From NCBI GenBank assembly GCA_903870275.1, contig CAIQCK010000034.1, positions 113,138 through 177,137 of the forward strand: a stretch of DNA of 64,000 bases, given 5' to 3'. A program made the translations under genes and the position numbers. The notes under the pieces were generated by a model, which had not been told where the DNA came from, ran no database searches, and saw only the letters and a program-made list of their open reading frames with translations. Origin of the DNA: an uncultured bacterium. Lineage in GTDB: Bacteria > Verrucomicrobiota > Verrucomicrobiia > CAIQCK01. This document shows, piece by piece, positions 7,573 to 17,001 of the stretch (positions are counted from its first letter, which is position 1; every line of letters begins with the position of its first letter).

Positions 7573-10479
7573 ATGAAGCCTCTCCTCAGATCACTCTTCC
7601 CCATGATCGCCCTGTGGCTGGCCCCGCACGCCATCGCAGCGCCGGCGCCTTCCACGCAGCCGGGCGATCCCATCACGTTGCTCGCGTATCGCGAGGCCGA
7701 ATGGTATGGCTCCACTTTCTGGAGCGGACCGGATTGGACGCGCGTTGGCAAAAACTGGCAGCACCCCGGCGAGAACACGCCGAGCGTGCGCCGCTTCACC
7801 GCGCCGCGCGACGGACAAGTCACCATCAGCGGGCACGTTTTCAAGCTGCATCTCAACGGTGACGGCATCCGCGCCGTCATCCGCCACAACGAGCGCGAAA
7901 TCTGGAAGGCGGAGATCGAGGGTAAGGACGACAAGGGCGTCGAGCCGCGGTTGACGCTCAAGGTGAAGAAGGGCGACGCGCTACGGTTCATCATCCACAA
8001 ACGCGGCACCATCGCCTGTGACACCACCGGCTGGGACCCGGTCGTCACCTACGCCGACGGCGAACGGTTTCAGGCGTCGCTATCTTTCGCCGCGAACACG
8101 CAGGGCGCAGGCGGTTGGTTTTACGAGATGCTCGGCAAGGGTGACGCGCCGCTGCGCAGGCCCGTGGCGCCGGTTCCATCCGAACTGAAACAGGAATTGA
8201 CGCGCCTCGCCGGCTCGCTTGCGCCGGCAACCGATCCTGACCTGCTCTTGCTGGCGCTCGAGGAATGGTGGCGCGACGACAAAATGACCGACACGCCGCC
8301 GTCCTATGCCGCCGCCATCAAGGATCACTTCGAACGCGCGCAGAAGCTCGTCGCAGAATTCGGAGACAGGCTAAAGCCTGAACTCCAGCGAGCCGCTGTC
8401 AACGCGCCAGCGGTTGGAGTTCAAGCTTCAGCTTGTTCCAACCTGGTGAAGCTGCGCTCGCTTTACCTCCAGATTCGTTTGCTCAAGCGCGAGGTCGCGC
8501 TCGGCAATCCTCTCCTGAACTTCAACCAACTGCTCTTCTGCAAGCGCGCACAGCCGAGCTACAGCCATCTGGTCGGCCAGTATTTCGGCTGGCGCCAACG
8601 GCCCGGCGGCGGACTGTTCGTGCTGGAAAACCCCGGCCGTTCGATGGCCGTGCGCGACCTGGCGGGCGCGCAACTCCCCGCAGGCAGTTGCCTCGAACCG
8701 TGCGTCTCCTTCGACGCCCGGCGCATCGCGTTTTCGTTTGTCGCGTGCCCGCCAAAAACGCCGGATTCAAAAACGCTGCCGGTCAACGAGGACGGTCCCG
8801 CCGAGGCGTACTTCCACCTCTACGAAATCGGCGCCGACGGCGCCGGTCTGCGCCAGCTCACGGACGGCTGCTACGACGACATGATGCCGTGCTACCTGCC
8901 CGACGGCGGCATCGCGTTTGTCTCCACGCGACGGCGCGGTTACTCGCGCTGTTTCGGGCCAAACTTCAGCAACCGCTGGCACAGCTACACGCTTCACCGC
9001 GTCAACGCCGACGGCAGCGGGCTGCGCATCCTCTCGCTCAACGACGTCAGCGAATGGTTCCCGTCAGTGGCGCACGACGGGCAGATTCTGTTCGCGCGTT
9101 GGGACTACATTGACCGCGACGCCGTCACGCACCAGAACCTCTGGGCGGTGCGGCCCAACGGCACCAGCCCGGCCGCCGTCTGGGGCAACGCGACGCCCAA
9201 ACCGCATTGCACGTTTCAGGCGAAACCGATTCCCGGCAGCCAGAAGATCGTGTTCATCGCCTCGGCGCATCACGCGGTCACCGGCGGGCCGGTCTGCGTG
9301 CTCGATCCGGCCGTGGACCCGAACAGCCAGGCGGCGATTACGCGCATCACGCCGGGGCCGTATCCGGAGGCGGAGTCGAGCCGCATCGAGGAATACTACG
9401 CGTCACCGTGGCCCCTGTCGGAAAAATATTTCCTCGTCGCCTACAGCCCGGCGCGGCTGGTGTTCGAGGGCGAGCACATGCACAACCCGAATCCCGACAA
9501 CGCGCTTGGCCTTTACCTTCTCGACGCGGCCGGCAACCGCGAGTTGCTTTACCGCGACGCGAAACTCGGCTGCGTCAGCCCGATGCCGCTCGCGCCGCGG
9601 CCCGCGCCGCCGGTGTTGCCGAGCGCGCTGGCCGGCGACCCGTCCGCGGACGGCGAGGTGCTCGTGACGGACATTTACCGGGGCCTTGACGGCGTGCCGC
9701 GCGGCGCGGTCAAAGAGTTGCGCGTTGTCCAGATTTTCCCGAAGTCCACCTGGATCGCCAACTCGCCGCGCATCGGCGTGGCCGGCGAGGAAAACGCGCG
9801 CGCCATCCTCGGCACGGTGCCGGTCGCGGAGGACGGCTCGGCGCATTTCGTTTTGCCGGCGCACAAACCGATCCTGTTCCAGGCGCTCGACAGGAACGGA
9901 TTTGCATTGCAGACAATGCGCTCGACGACCTACGTCCAGCCGGGCGAGCGCGTCTCCTGCGTCGGTTGTCACGAGCATCGCATGTCGGCGCCGCCGAAGC
10001 CGGCTGCGGGCGTGCCGCTGGCGATGCGCCGGCCGGCGTCGCGCATCGAGCCGGGCGAACTGGGAGGCCGGCCGTTTTCATTCGTGGAGGTGGTGCAGCC
10101 GGTGCTCGATCGCCGTTGTGTGCAATGCCACGGCGGCGGCAAGACCGAAAAGGGCGTCAATCTTACCGCGCAGCCGCAGGACGGCTTCACCAAATCCTAT
10201 TGGTCCCTCTGCGGCGACGCGGCCGCCGGTCTGGTGCCGCGGTTCGCGCAACGCAACCAGATCCAGACCACGCCGGTGGGCGGCGTCCACGGCGCGCTTG
10301 GCAGCCGGTTGATGAAGTTGTTGCGCGGTGGCCATCACGGTGCGACGCTCGGCGACGACGACCTGCGCCGCCTGGCGGCCTGGATGGATTGCAACGCGAT
10401 TTTCTACGGCGCCTACGACCCCGCGTCGCAGGCGAAACAACTGGCTGGCGAGCGCATCACGATGCCTGAGATTCAATAA
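7573..10479 (+). CDS. HzsA-like dihaem propeller protein A1
   Basis: A 968-residue protein with a Sec signal peptide (MKPLLRSLFPMIALWLAPHA). Residues about 30-155 form a beta-sandwich of unknown type. From about 310 the hydrazine-synthase-alpha-like core begins, with TolB/PD40 propeller motifs such as ADGAGLRQLTDG and LPDGGIAFVSTR. Two c-type haem motifs lie near the C-terminus: CVGCH at 796-800 and CVQCH at 849-853. It ends with the WMDCN...YGAY tail shared by all six paralogues here. In anammox HzsA the related domains hold two haems, but no hzsB or hzsC is nearby, so that reaction is not implied. An extracytoplasmic redox role is inferred. The coding sequence contains an inverted repeat at 8366-8436. 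Confidence 0.82.
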   Translation: MKPLLRSLFPMIALWLAPHAIAAPAPSTQPGDPITLLAYREAEWYGSTFWSGPDWTRVGKNWQHPGENTPSVRRFTAPRDGQVTISGHVFKLHLNGDGIRAVIRHNEREIWKAEIEGKDDKGVEPRLTLKVKKGDALRFIIHKRGTIACDTTGWDPVVTYADGERFQASLSFAANTQGAGGWFYEMLGKGDAPLRRPVAPVPSELKQELTRLAGSLAPATDPDLLLLALEEWWRDDKMTDTPPSYAAAIKDHFERAQKLVAEFGDRLKPELQRAAVNAPAVGVQASACSNLVKLRSLYLQIRLLKREVALGNPLLNFNQLLFCKRAQPSYSHLVGQYFGWRQRPGGGLFVLENPGRSMAVRDLAGAQLPAGSCLEPCVSFDARRIAFSFVACPPKTPDSKTLPVNEDGPAEAYFHLYEIGADGAGLRQLTDGCYDDMMPCYLPDGGIAFVSTRRRGYSRCFGPNFSNRWHSYTLHRVNADGSGLRILSLNDVSEWFPSVAHDGQILFARWDYIDRDAVTHQNLWAVRPNGTSPAAVWGNATPKPHCTFQAKPIPGSQKIVFIASAHHAVTGGPVCVLDPAVDPNSQAAITRITPGPYPEAESSRIEEYYASPWPLSEKYFLVAYSPARLVFEGEHMHNPNPDNALGLYLLDAAGNRELLYRDAKLGCVSPMPLAPRPAPPVLPSALAGDPSADGEVLVTDIYRGLDGVPRGAVKELRVVQIFPKSTWIANSPRIGVAGEENARAILGTVPVAEDGSAHFVLPAHKPILFQALDRNGFALQTMRSTTYVQPGERVSCVGCHEHRMSAPPKPAAGVPLAMRRPASRIEPGELGGRPFSFVEVVQPVLDRRCVQCHGGGKTEKGVNLTAQPQDGFTKSYWSLCGDAAAGLVPRFAQRNQIQTTPVGGVHGALGSRLMKLLRGGHHGATLGDDDLRRLAAWMDCNAIFYGAYDPASQAKQLAGERITMPEIQ
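8366..8436. repeat. REP-like inverted repeat inside the A1 coding sequence
   Basis: Arms 8366-8388 and 8414-8436 are complementary at roughly 19-20 of 23 positions with a 25-base loop. The frame stays open across it and encodes about residues 265-288 of A1, between the N-terminal sandwich and the propeller. The other paralogues show no matching segment, which suggests an in-frame palindrome insertion. Confidence 0.6.
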
Positions 10480-10487
10480 GCGACATT

Positions 10488-12845
10488 ATGAATCCGAAGC
10501 TGGTCGCGGCAAGTTTGTGCTGGCTGTTGGTGGCGTCCGTCCACGCGACGGCAGATGGAACCGCCGCCCGGCAGCAACTCGACTCCTTGCGCGCCGCAAT
10601 TGAGGATCTTGCAATCACATTCCCCGGGCGCTACCAAGGCGATGAGTTTCGCGCGCGCTGGACAGAGTTGAATAGGCACGCAAACAAAGCTGCGCTCGCC
10701 GAAGAAATCGAGCGGCTGAAATTCGACGCGTTGGTGGCAAACAATCCGCTGCTGAAATCCAAGAAGCTGCTCTTCGTCAAACGCAATACCTACGGCTCCT
10801 ACCATTATTACGACGAACACGACAACGGCATCGTCCGCGCCGGCATGGGCGGCAATCTCTGTGTGTTCTCGCTCGACGACGGCTCGGTGCGCGAACTGGC
10901 GCCGCAACTCGCCGGCGGATTGTTCGACCGCTACGACTTGTCGTTCGATGGACGCGAAATCGTGTTCGGTTACTGCAAAGCCGTGGACGACGCGCTGCGG
11001 CTTTGGCGGATCGGCGTGGACGGCTCCGGTCTGCGGCAGATCACATTTCCGCGCGACGGCGAAACCGCGGAGGCTCGCGCGGCGCTCAGCCCCGACTGGC
11101 GCAAACCCGCCGGTGATATGGCGCGGGATCCGCAAGGCAATCTCAGCTCGCGCCGGTTTCTCTCGCAGGATTTTCATCCGTGCTGGCTGCCCGATGGCGG
11201 CATCGCGTTCACCTCCACGCGCGCCGAACACACCGTACTCTGCGGCGACATCGGACTGAGCGTGCCGAACCTTCACCGTGTCGAGCCGGACGGCAGTGGG
11301 CTGCACCGGCTCTCGCACGGCACGCTGAGCGAACTTTGCCCGTCGGTGCTCAACGACGGCCGCGTCCTCTACAACCGGTGGGAATACGTTTTCAAAAGTC
11401 TCTTCTTGGTGCAGCCACTCTGGGCGATGTATCCCGACGGCGGCCGCAGCGGAGCGATCTACGGCAACAACATCGGCGAACCGGGCGTCTTCACCCAGGG
11501 CCGCGCCGTGCCGGGCCGCGACGACTTGATCGTATGCACCGGCGCGTGCCACGAACAAATAGCGGTCGGACCCATCCTGCTCGTGGACCTCAAGTGCGAC
11601 AAACGTTCGTCCGCCGCCATGCGTTCACTCACGCCCGAAGTCGAAGCGCGTGGTGCTCATCACCGCTGGTTTTTGCGCGACGGCAAAATGGTGAAAGACG
11701 ACGGTAAAGGCGGTCCCGTCTTCTGCGATCCATGGCCACTCTCTGATAAGTTCTTTCTCGTCGCACACAATCCCGACAAACCGATCCCCGACAAAGCCGG
11801 CTACGGCATCTACCTGCTCGACACGTTCGGCAACCGCGTGCCGATTTACAAAGACCCCGCGATTTCCTGCTGGCAGCCAATGCCGTTGCAACCGCGGCCG
11901 AAGCCGCCCGCGCTGCCCCCGACCGTCGTGCCCGCTGGCGAGACGCGCGAAACGACAGCGGAGGCGACACTGTTTCTGCAAAACGTCTATGAAGGTCTCG
12001 ATGGCGTGCGGCTGGGCGACGTGAAATATCTACGTGTCATCGAACAGGTGCCGCGCACGTGGGAAGTGTTGCAAAAAGCCGCACCCGAAGATGGTGGCGG
12101 CGGTTCGCCGGTGGTGGTCGTGAATCGCAGCACCCACATCTGGGTGGCGGTGCTCCACGGCATCGTGCCGGTGCACGAGGATGGCTCGGCGTGTTTTACC
12201 GTGCCGGCAGAACGAAACATCTTCCTGCAGGCGCTCGATGAAAACTTCATGCAGGTGCAGACGATGCGCACGTTCGTGAACCTCCAGCCCGGCGAGCGCC
12301 GTTCTTGCATCGGTTGTCATGAGGACCGCCGTCACACACCGGGCACTCGCGCCGTCGCGACGTTGGCGTTGCAACAACCACCCTCGCGTCCCGAAGCCCA
12401 ACCTGGCGATGCCACGGCAACGAGGCCATTGCACTACGCCGCCGACGTGCAGCCGGTCCTCGACAAACATTGCGCTCGTTGCCACAGCGGCGCATCGCCT
12501 GCGGCCAGACTGAATCTCTCCGGCGAGCTGACGCAATTCTTCTCGCGATCATATGAGGAATTGATCGGCAAAGGCTACGCCCAGGGTTTCAACGAGTGGA
12601 CGATGAATCCGAAGGATGCCGCCGTGCCGCCACCCTATTCGCAAGGTTCGCACGCCAGTAAATTGATCGGCGCGCTCCGCAAGAACCATCACGACGTAAA
12701 GTTGTCGCAGGCGGATTTCGTCAAGCTCGTCACATGGGTGGACATGAACCTGCCCTACTACGGTTCTTATTTCGGCCGGCGGAACCTGCGCTACAAAGAC
12801 GAGCCTGACTTCCGTCCTGTGCCAATCGCGAGGATAGGACCATGA
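10488..12845 (+). CDS. HzsA-like dihaem propeller protein A2
   Basis: The shortest of the six paralogues (785 residues), starting 8 bases after A1. A signal peptide (MNPKLVAASLCWLLVASVHA) is followed by a short helical segment and then directly by the core, without an added N-terminal sandwich. Propeller motifs include GVDGSGLRQITF and LPDGGIAFTSTR. Haem motifs are CIGCH at 607-611 and CARCH at 662-666, and the tail WVDMNLPYYGSY matches the family. Its end overlaps the next gene by four bases (ATGA), so A2 and A3 are almost certainly co-translated. It may show the minimal unit of this family. Function is unknown; transfer of electrons to or from a periplasmic partner is inferred. Confidence 0.82.
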   Translation: MNPKLVAASLCWLLVASVHATADGTAARQQLDSLRAAIEDLAITFPGRYQGDEFRARWTELNRHANKAALAEEIERLKFDALVANNPLLKSKKLLFVKRNTYGSYHYYDEHDNGIVRAGMGGNLCVFSLDDGSVRELAPQLAGGLFDRYDLSFDGREIVFGYCKAVDDALRLWRIGVDGSGLRQITFPRDGETAEARAALSPDWRKPAGDMARDPQGNLSSRRFLSQDFHPCWLPDGGIAFTSTRAEHTVLCGDIGLSVPNLHRVEPDGSGLHRLSHGTLSELCPSVLNDGRVLYNRWEYVFKSLFLVQPLWAMYPDGGRSGAIYGNNIGEPGVFTQGRAVPGRDDLIVCTGACHEQIAVGPILLVDLKCDKRSSAAMRSLTPEVEARGAHHRWFLRDGKMVKDDGKGGPVFCDPWPLSDKFFLVAHNPDKPIPDKAGYGIYLLDTFGNRVPIYKDPAISCWQPMPLQPRPKPPALPPTVVPAGETRETTAEATLFLQNVYEGLDGVRLGDVKYLRVIEQVPRTWEVLQKAAPEDGGGGSPVVVVNRSTHIWVAVLHGIVPVHEDGSACFTVPAERNIFLQALDENFMQVQTMRTFVNLQPGERRSCIGCHEDRRHTPGTRAVATLALQQPPSRPEAQPGDATATRPLHYAADVQPVLDKHCARCHSGASPAARLNLSGELTQFFSRSYEELIGKGYAQGFNEWTMNPKDAAVPPPYSQGSHASKLIGALRKNHHDVKLSQADFVKLVTWVDMNLPYYGSYFGRRNLRYKDEPDFRPVPIARIGP

Positions 12846-15800
12846 AACAAAACGCAGCAATTCTGGCATCATGCATGTGGGCTGTCAGCGTGTTTGCCGC
12901 GCCTCCTGCTCCGCTCAAACTCGACAAACCGCTGCTCGCCCACTGGACCTTCGATGAGGTGCTCGGCAACGTCTGCCGAGACGCGAGCGGCAACGGCTGC
13001 GATGCGAAAAGCGACCGGACGCCGGCGGGATTTGAGCGCGTCACGGGCGTGTTCGACGGCGGGTTGAATTTCACCGGACGCCACCTACTGCAATGCGCCG
13101 AAAAGCCCGCGTTCGGCACCATGGCAACGATTTCCTTCAGCGCGTGGGTCCAGCCGGCGGCGTTCGAGCGCTACAACGAAATATTCCGCAAGGAGGACGG
13201 CGACCATCGCGTGCTGTTCTCATTCCAGGAATCCGGCCGTGTGCTTTCCTTCGGCATCCACGTCGGCAACTACATGGAATGCAAGGCGCGCATGGACCCG
13301 GCGCAGGTGCTCGACGGCCTCTGGCATCACGCCGCGGCGACGTTTGACGGAAAATTCATGCGCGTCTATCTCGACGGCGCGCAGATCGGCTCGCTGGAGC
13401 GGCCGGGCGACATCACCGCCGGCGGCGGCGCGCCCGGTTGCATCGGTTCCAGCAACGGCGGCGAATGTTTCCGCGGCCAGATGGACGAACTGCGCATCTA
13501 CGCTGCCACATTGACCGCGGATGAAATCGCGCGGCTCTACCGCAACGGCATCGAAGCGATCACGCGCAGCAGCGGCCCCGCGCAGGCGGCGCTCGACGCG
13601 ATTTACGCGCCGGCCAAGACGTTTGCGGAAACGCTGGCGGCCACGCGGCGCAACGCGGCCGAAAAAGGCGTACGCCTCGACGCGAAGCTGGCGGCGACGC
13701 TGCTCCAACGTCTGCGCGCGGGTTTCCCGGAAGAATGCCGGTTGTTCCAGTTTTGGACCGGCGTCAATCCGGGCAGCTACGCCCGCTCGAAAGGCAATGA
13801 GTTCCATCTCGAAGCGGCGGGGCGGCTGGTGGAGATGCTGACGGAATACAAACCACTGACCGATGCGCAAAGGAAAAAGGAGTCCGCCGAGGACCGCCGC
13901 CGATGGGACGAGGCCGCCGTCATCGAGAAACAGTTTGCGGCGTTGAAAACGCGCGGCGATGCGGTGCAGTTTTCGCCGGAATGGATCGAGCTGATTTTCG
14001 CTGCCGGCTCGCGGATCGTCTGGCGGCCGCAGGAACGCGAGGCAGTGGCGCCCTACATGACACCGCAGACGCCCACGACGCGCGACCTGACCGCCGCCGA
14101 GGCGCGCGAGGCCTTGGAGCGCGACTGGCTCTTCCAAGCCGATGGCAAGCCGACGCCGGAGCGGATTCGCAACGAGATCAAGTGGACGCGCGAGTTGGCG
14201 GCGCGGCTCAACATTGATTCAACGAAGGAGATGGCAGATCTGAACGATCTGGAATCCAAAATCCAAAATCCAAAATCCAAAATCTCACCCTCCGACCTTT
14301 ACTTCCGCGTTCGCGAAATCAAACGCGCCATCATGTTCAAAAACCCCGCGTTGGATTTTTCGCGGGTGCTTTTCGTAGACATGCCCTTCCCCGCCGGCTC
14401 AGAGTGGCAGCACGAAACGCGTCACCGGCTCGGTTACATGGCGGTGCCGGGCGCGCGGCTGCTCGCGCTCGACGGACTGCGGCCCGACGGCAGGCTCACG
14501 CAGTTCATGCCGCAGCCGCCGTTCCACGGCTCGTTCTGGCGGCCGGACGTGTCCTTCGACGGCAAGCGCATTGTGTTCTGCTTCAAGCCGCACAACGAGA
14601 AATCGTTCCACCTCTACGAAATCAACGCCGACGGCTCCGGTTTGCGCCAGCTCACCGACGGCGAATTCGACGATCTCGACCCGATTTACACGCCGGACGG
14701 CCACATCGTTTTCTCGACCACGCGCGGCCACACCTACGTGCGCTGCATGCCACCGACCAACGCGTTCGTCCTCGCCCGCTGCGACCGCGACGGCGGCAAC
14801 ATCTATTTCATCTCCAGCAACAACGAGCCGGATTATCTGCCGTCGGTGATGAACGACGGGCGCATCGTCTACACGCGTTGGGAATACACCGACAAGCCGC
14901 TCTGGCGCGCGCAGAAACTCTGGACCGTCAATCCCGACGGCACGCAGGTGACGATGTTTTGGGGCAACCAGAGCGTCTGGCCCGACGTGGTCAAGGACGC
15001 GCGCGCCATCCCCGGCAGCCGGCGCGTGATGATGACCGGCAGCGCGCATCACAACTGGTTCGCCGGCTCGGTCGGCATCATTGACCCCGACAAGGGTTTC
15101 AACTTCCCGCACGGCCTCACGAAGGTCACCGCCGACGTGACGTGGCCTGAATGCGGCAACGGTCCCGTGGATCCCGTCGAATCGCCGCGCTACCACGCCA
15201 GCGGCGGTTTCACGGCCTACTATTCGCCGTATCCGCTCAGCGAGCGCGATTTCATCGTTTCGGCGAAGCGCGGCGAAAAGTTCGCGCTCTACCTGATGGA
15301 CACTGACGGCAACCGCGAGTTGATCTACGAAGGCGCGAACAACATTTTACACGCGATGCCGCTGCGCGCGCGCCCGCTGCCGCCGGCCGTGGCCGACCGC
15401 GTCGCGTGGCCCGGCAAGAACGACCGCCGGGAGCCGGGGCATGGCGTCATCTTCAGCAACAACGTCTATCAAGGCGCGCCGGCCGGGTTGCAGGGCAAGG
15501 CGAAGTTCCTCCGGGTCATCCATATCGAGCCGAAGACCTACACCTACTGGAACAAGCGGCCCTATCTCTCGACCGGCCCCGTCGTCTCGGCGGTGCAGTC
15601 GGAGGGCGTCAAACGCGTGCTCGGCACCGTGCCCATCGAAGCGGACGGTTCGGTGGCGTTCCATGCGCCGTCGGGCATGTCGCTGCATTTTCAGTTGCTC
15701 GACGAGCGCCAGCGCGCGTTGCAGACCATGCGCAGTTTCGCCAGTGTGATGCCCGGCGAATATCACGGCTGCCTCGGTTGCCACGAGAGCCACAGCAAGG

Positions 15801-16399
15801 CGCCCGCCGGCGACGCGCACTCGCTGGCGTTTGCGAAACCGCCGCGCGACATCGCGCCGCCGCCGTGGAGTGACACCACGGTGAGTTATCCGCGCTACGT
15901 GCGGCCAGTGCTCGACCGGTATTGCGCGCGCTGCCACGAGGGTGATGGCGAGGCGCGCAAGACGCTCGACTTCACGTTCCGGCCGGGCTTCATGGATTGG
16001 GACGAGACGTATTACACGCTCATCGGCAAGCCGACGTGGGGCAAAGCCTACGAGTTGCCGAAAGTCTGCCCGCCCGGCTTCGGCATCGCCGACACGATTA
16101 TGGTGGAAGCCTACGAGAAAGTGGATCCCGCCGCCTATCGCACGCCGGAGCCGATGGCGCGACTGTCGTATTCCAGCCGGTTGATTGACCTGGCCTCCAG
16201 CGGCAGGCATCACGGCGTCCGCGTGGACGACGTGAATTTGCAGCGGCTCATCTGCTGGGTGGACACGATGTGCCCGTATCGCGGCGACGAGGAAGTGCGC
16301 GCCGAGGACGATCCGGTGTTCCAAGGCGTCGAATGGCTCGCCATCCGCCCGAAGATCAAGACCGCCCCCCGCATTGTCCGACCGGGACCGGTGGAATAA
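12842..16399 (+). CDS. HzsA-like dihaem protein A3 with LamG domain
   Basis: The largest paralogue (1185 residues). After a signal peptide, residues about 25-235 form a LamG/concanavalin-like domain (HWTFDE, GLWHHAAATFDG, MDELRIY), a common carbohydrate-binding fold. A helical region fills about 240-480. The HzsA-like core follows with INADGSGLRQLTDG and a TolB-type propeller. Haem motifs are CLGCH at 977-981 and CARCH at 1028-1032. The tail is WVDTMCPYRGDEE, slightly changed from the other five. A tandem 7-bp repeat at 14253-14284 is read in frame at about residues 471-481. It is the last gene of the IclR-led operon, and a strong hairpin follows directly after its stop. Confidence 0.82.
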   Translation: MKQNAAILASCMWAVSVFAAPPAPLKLDKPLLAHWTFDEVLGNVCRDASGNGCDAKSDRTPAGFERVTGVFDGGLNFTGRHLLQCAEKPAFGTMATISFSAWVQPAAFERYNEIFRKEDGDHRVLFSFQESGRVLSFGIHVGNYMECKARMDPAQVLDGLWHHAAATFDGKFMRVYLDGAQIGSLERPGDITAGGGAPGCIGSSNGGECFRGQMDELRIYAATLTADEIARLYRNGIEAITRSSGPAQAALDAIYAPAKTFAETLAATRRNAAEKGVRLDAKLAATLLQRLRAGFPEECRLFQFWTGVNPGSYARSKGNEFHLEAAGRLVEMLTEYKPLTDAQRKKESAEDRRRWDEAAVIEKQFAALKTRGDAVQFSPEWIELIFAAGSRIVWRPQEREAVAPYMTPQTPTTRDLTAAEAREALERDWLFQADGKPTPERIRNEIKWTRELAARLNIDSTKEMADLNDLESKIQNPKSKISPSDLYFRVREIKRAIMFKNPALDFSRVLFVDMPFPAGSEWQHETRHRLGYMAVPGARLLALDGLRPDGRLTQFMPQPPFHGSFWRPDVSFDGKRIVFCFKPHNEKSFHLYEINADGSGLRQLTDGEFDDLDPIYTPDGHIVFSTTRGHTYVRCMPPTNAFVLARCDRDGGNIYFISSNNEPDYLPSVMNDGRIVYTRWEYTDKPLWRAQKLWTVNPDGTQVTMFWGNQSVWPDVVKDARAIPGSRRVMMTGSAHHNWFAGSVGIIDPDKGFNFPHGLTKVTADVTWPECGNGPVDPVESPRYHASGGFTAYYSPYPLSERDFIVSAKRGEKFALYLMDTDGNRELIYEGANNILHAMPLRARPLPPAVADRVAWPGKNDRREPGHGVIFSNNVYQGAPAGLQGKAKFLRVIHIEPKTYTYWNKRPYLSTGPVVSAVQSEGVKRVLGTVPIEADGSVAFHAPSGMSLHFQLLDERQRALQTMRSFASVMPGEYHGCLGCHESHSKAPAGDAHSLAFAKPPRDIAPPPWSDTTVSYPRYVRPVLDRYCARCHEGDGEARKTLDFTFRPGFMDWDETYYTLIGKPTWGKAYELPKVCPPGFGIADTIMVEAYEKVDPAAYRTPEPMARLSYSSRLIDLASSGRHHGVRVDDVNLQRLICWVDTMCPYRGDEEVRAEDDPVFQGVEWLAIRPKIKTAPRIVRPGPVE
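14253..14284 (+). repeat. Tandem AATCCAA heptamer array read in frame
   Basis: Four perfect AATCCAA units (14253-14280) plus a partial fifth lie inside A3. As 7 is not a multiple of 3, the units are read in three phases to give the peptide ESKIQNPKSKIS. It falls in the linker just before the HzsA core. Gain or loss of single units would shift the frame, so this could act as a contingency locus or be a recent insertion. Confidence 0.85.
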
Positions 16400-16400
16400 C

Positions 16401-16460
16401 GTGGCGCAAGCTTCCAGCTTGCGGAGTCGTCATGATTCGCAAGCTGGAAGCTTGCACCAC
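16401..16460. repeat. 60-bp hairpin repeat after the A3 stop, terminator-like
   Basis: Arms 16401-16423 and 16438-16460 match at 22 of 23 positions, with an uninterrupted 18-bp perfect core and a 14-base loop. It begins two bases after the A3 stop codon. It lacks a T-tract, so it may be a REP-type palindrome that also blocks RNA decay or transcription at the operon end. Confidence 0.7.
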
Positions 16461-16574
16461 ACGGATTGTCGGGGCGCTGAGGCTCTTCCACATACCCAGT
16501 GAATCCGCGGGAGTTGACCCCATGACGGCTGACCTTTGATGACCCGACCGGACAACGCAAACCCATGCTATAGA

Positions 16575-16910
16575 CTAACTCTCAAGTGGCTCGAAAATAA
16601 GCCTGTCGAGTCCGGAGATCTCGATCATTTTCCTGACGAGCGGGGTGGCGCCTGTGAGCTTGAATTTTCCCTTCGCCACTTTCCTGGCCGCCATGATGAC
16701 CACCCGAAGAAACAGCGAGGATACGTAGTCCACCTGACCAATGTCGAAGATGATGGAGACGGTTTGCGGAGGATTCTCCTTAAGGATGCGATCTATTGCA
16801 CTCTCGATATCCGGATCATTCTTGGTGCAGGTGTCGCTGTTGAGACGCCCGCGAAACACGAAAGTCATGGTCCTGGATGAGCTGTCGAAACTAAAATCCA
16901 CATTTTCCAT
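16575..16910 (-). CDS. STAS-domain protein, anti-sigma factor antagonist-like
   Basis: A 111-residue single-domain protein. ATG at 16910 is chosen over an in-frame GTG at 16931 because a perfect AAGGAGGT lies seven bases before it. The STAS pattern is clear: an N-terminal strand (MTFVFRGRL), a central IIFDIGQVDYVSS strand-turn holding the Ser that is the usual phosphorylation site, and helices LFLRVVIMAARK and LVRKMIEIS. Such proteins bind anti-sigma kinases or act in partner-switching signalling. No cognate kinase or sigma factor is in the window. The gene is bracketed by perfect inverted repeats and has lower GC than its surroundings, which suggests it moved in as a cassette. Confidence 0.85.
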   Translation of the reverse strand: MENVDFSFDSSSRTMTFVFRGRLNSDTCTKNDPDIESAIDRILKENPPQTVSIIFDIGQVDYVSSLFLRVVIMAARKVAKGKFKLTGATPLVRKMIEISGLDRLIFEPLES

Positions 16911-16917
16911 CTGGAGC

Positions 16918-16925
16918 ACCTCCTT
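16918..16925 (-). promoter_or_regulatory. Perfect Shine-Dalgarno AAGGAGGT of the STAS gene
   Basis: On the minus strand AAGGAGGT is followed by seven bases and ATG. It decides the start at 16910. It is much stronger than most ribosome-binding sites in this window, which are weak or absent. Confidence 0.8.
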
Positions 16926-16973
16926 GTTCACGAGTTTGAAAAACTGACCCGCTGTTTGCGAATCAGTGGCGGG

Positions 16974-17001
16974 AAAATATCATAGCCTCCCAGAGTGTCA
17001 A
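16974..17001 (-). promoter_or_regulatory. Putative sigma70 promoter of the STAS gene
   Basis: Minus-strand TTGACA (16996-17001, perfect -35), a 16-bp spacer, then TATTTT (16974-16979). The promoter lies inside the cassette, starting 11 bases from the right inverted repeat, so the cassette appears self-sufficient for expression. Confidence 0.5.
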
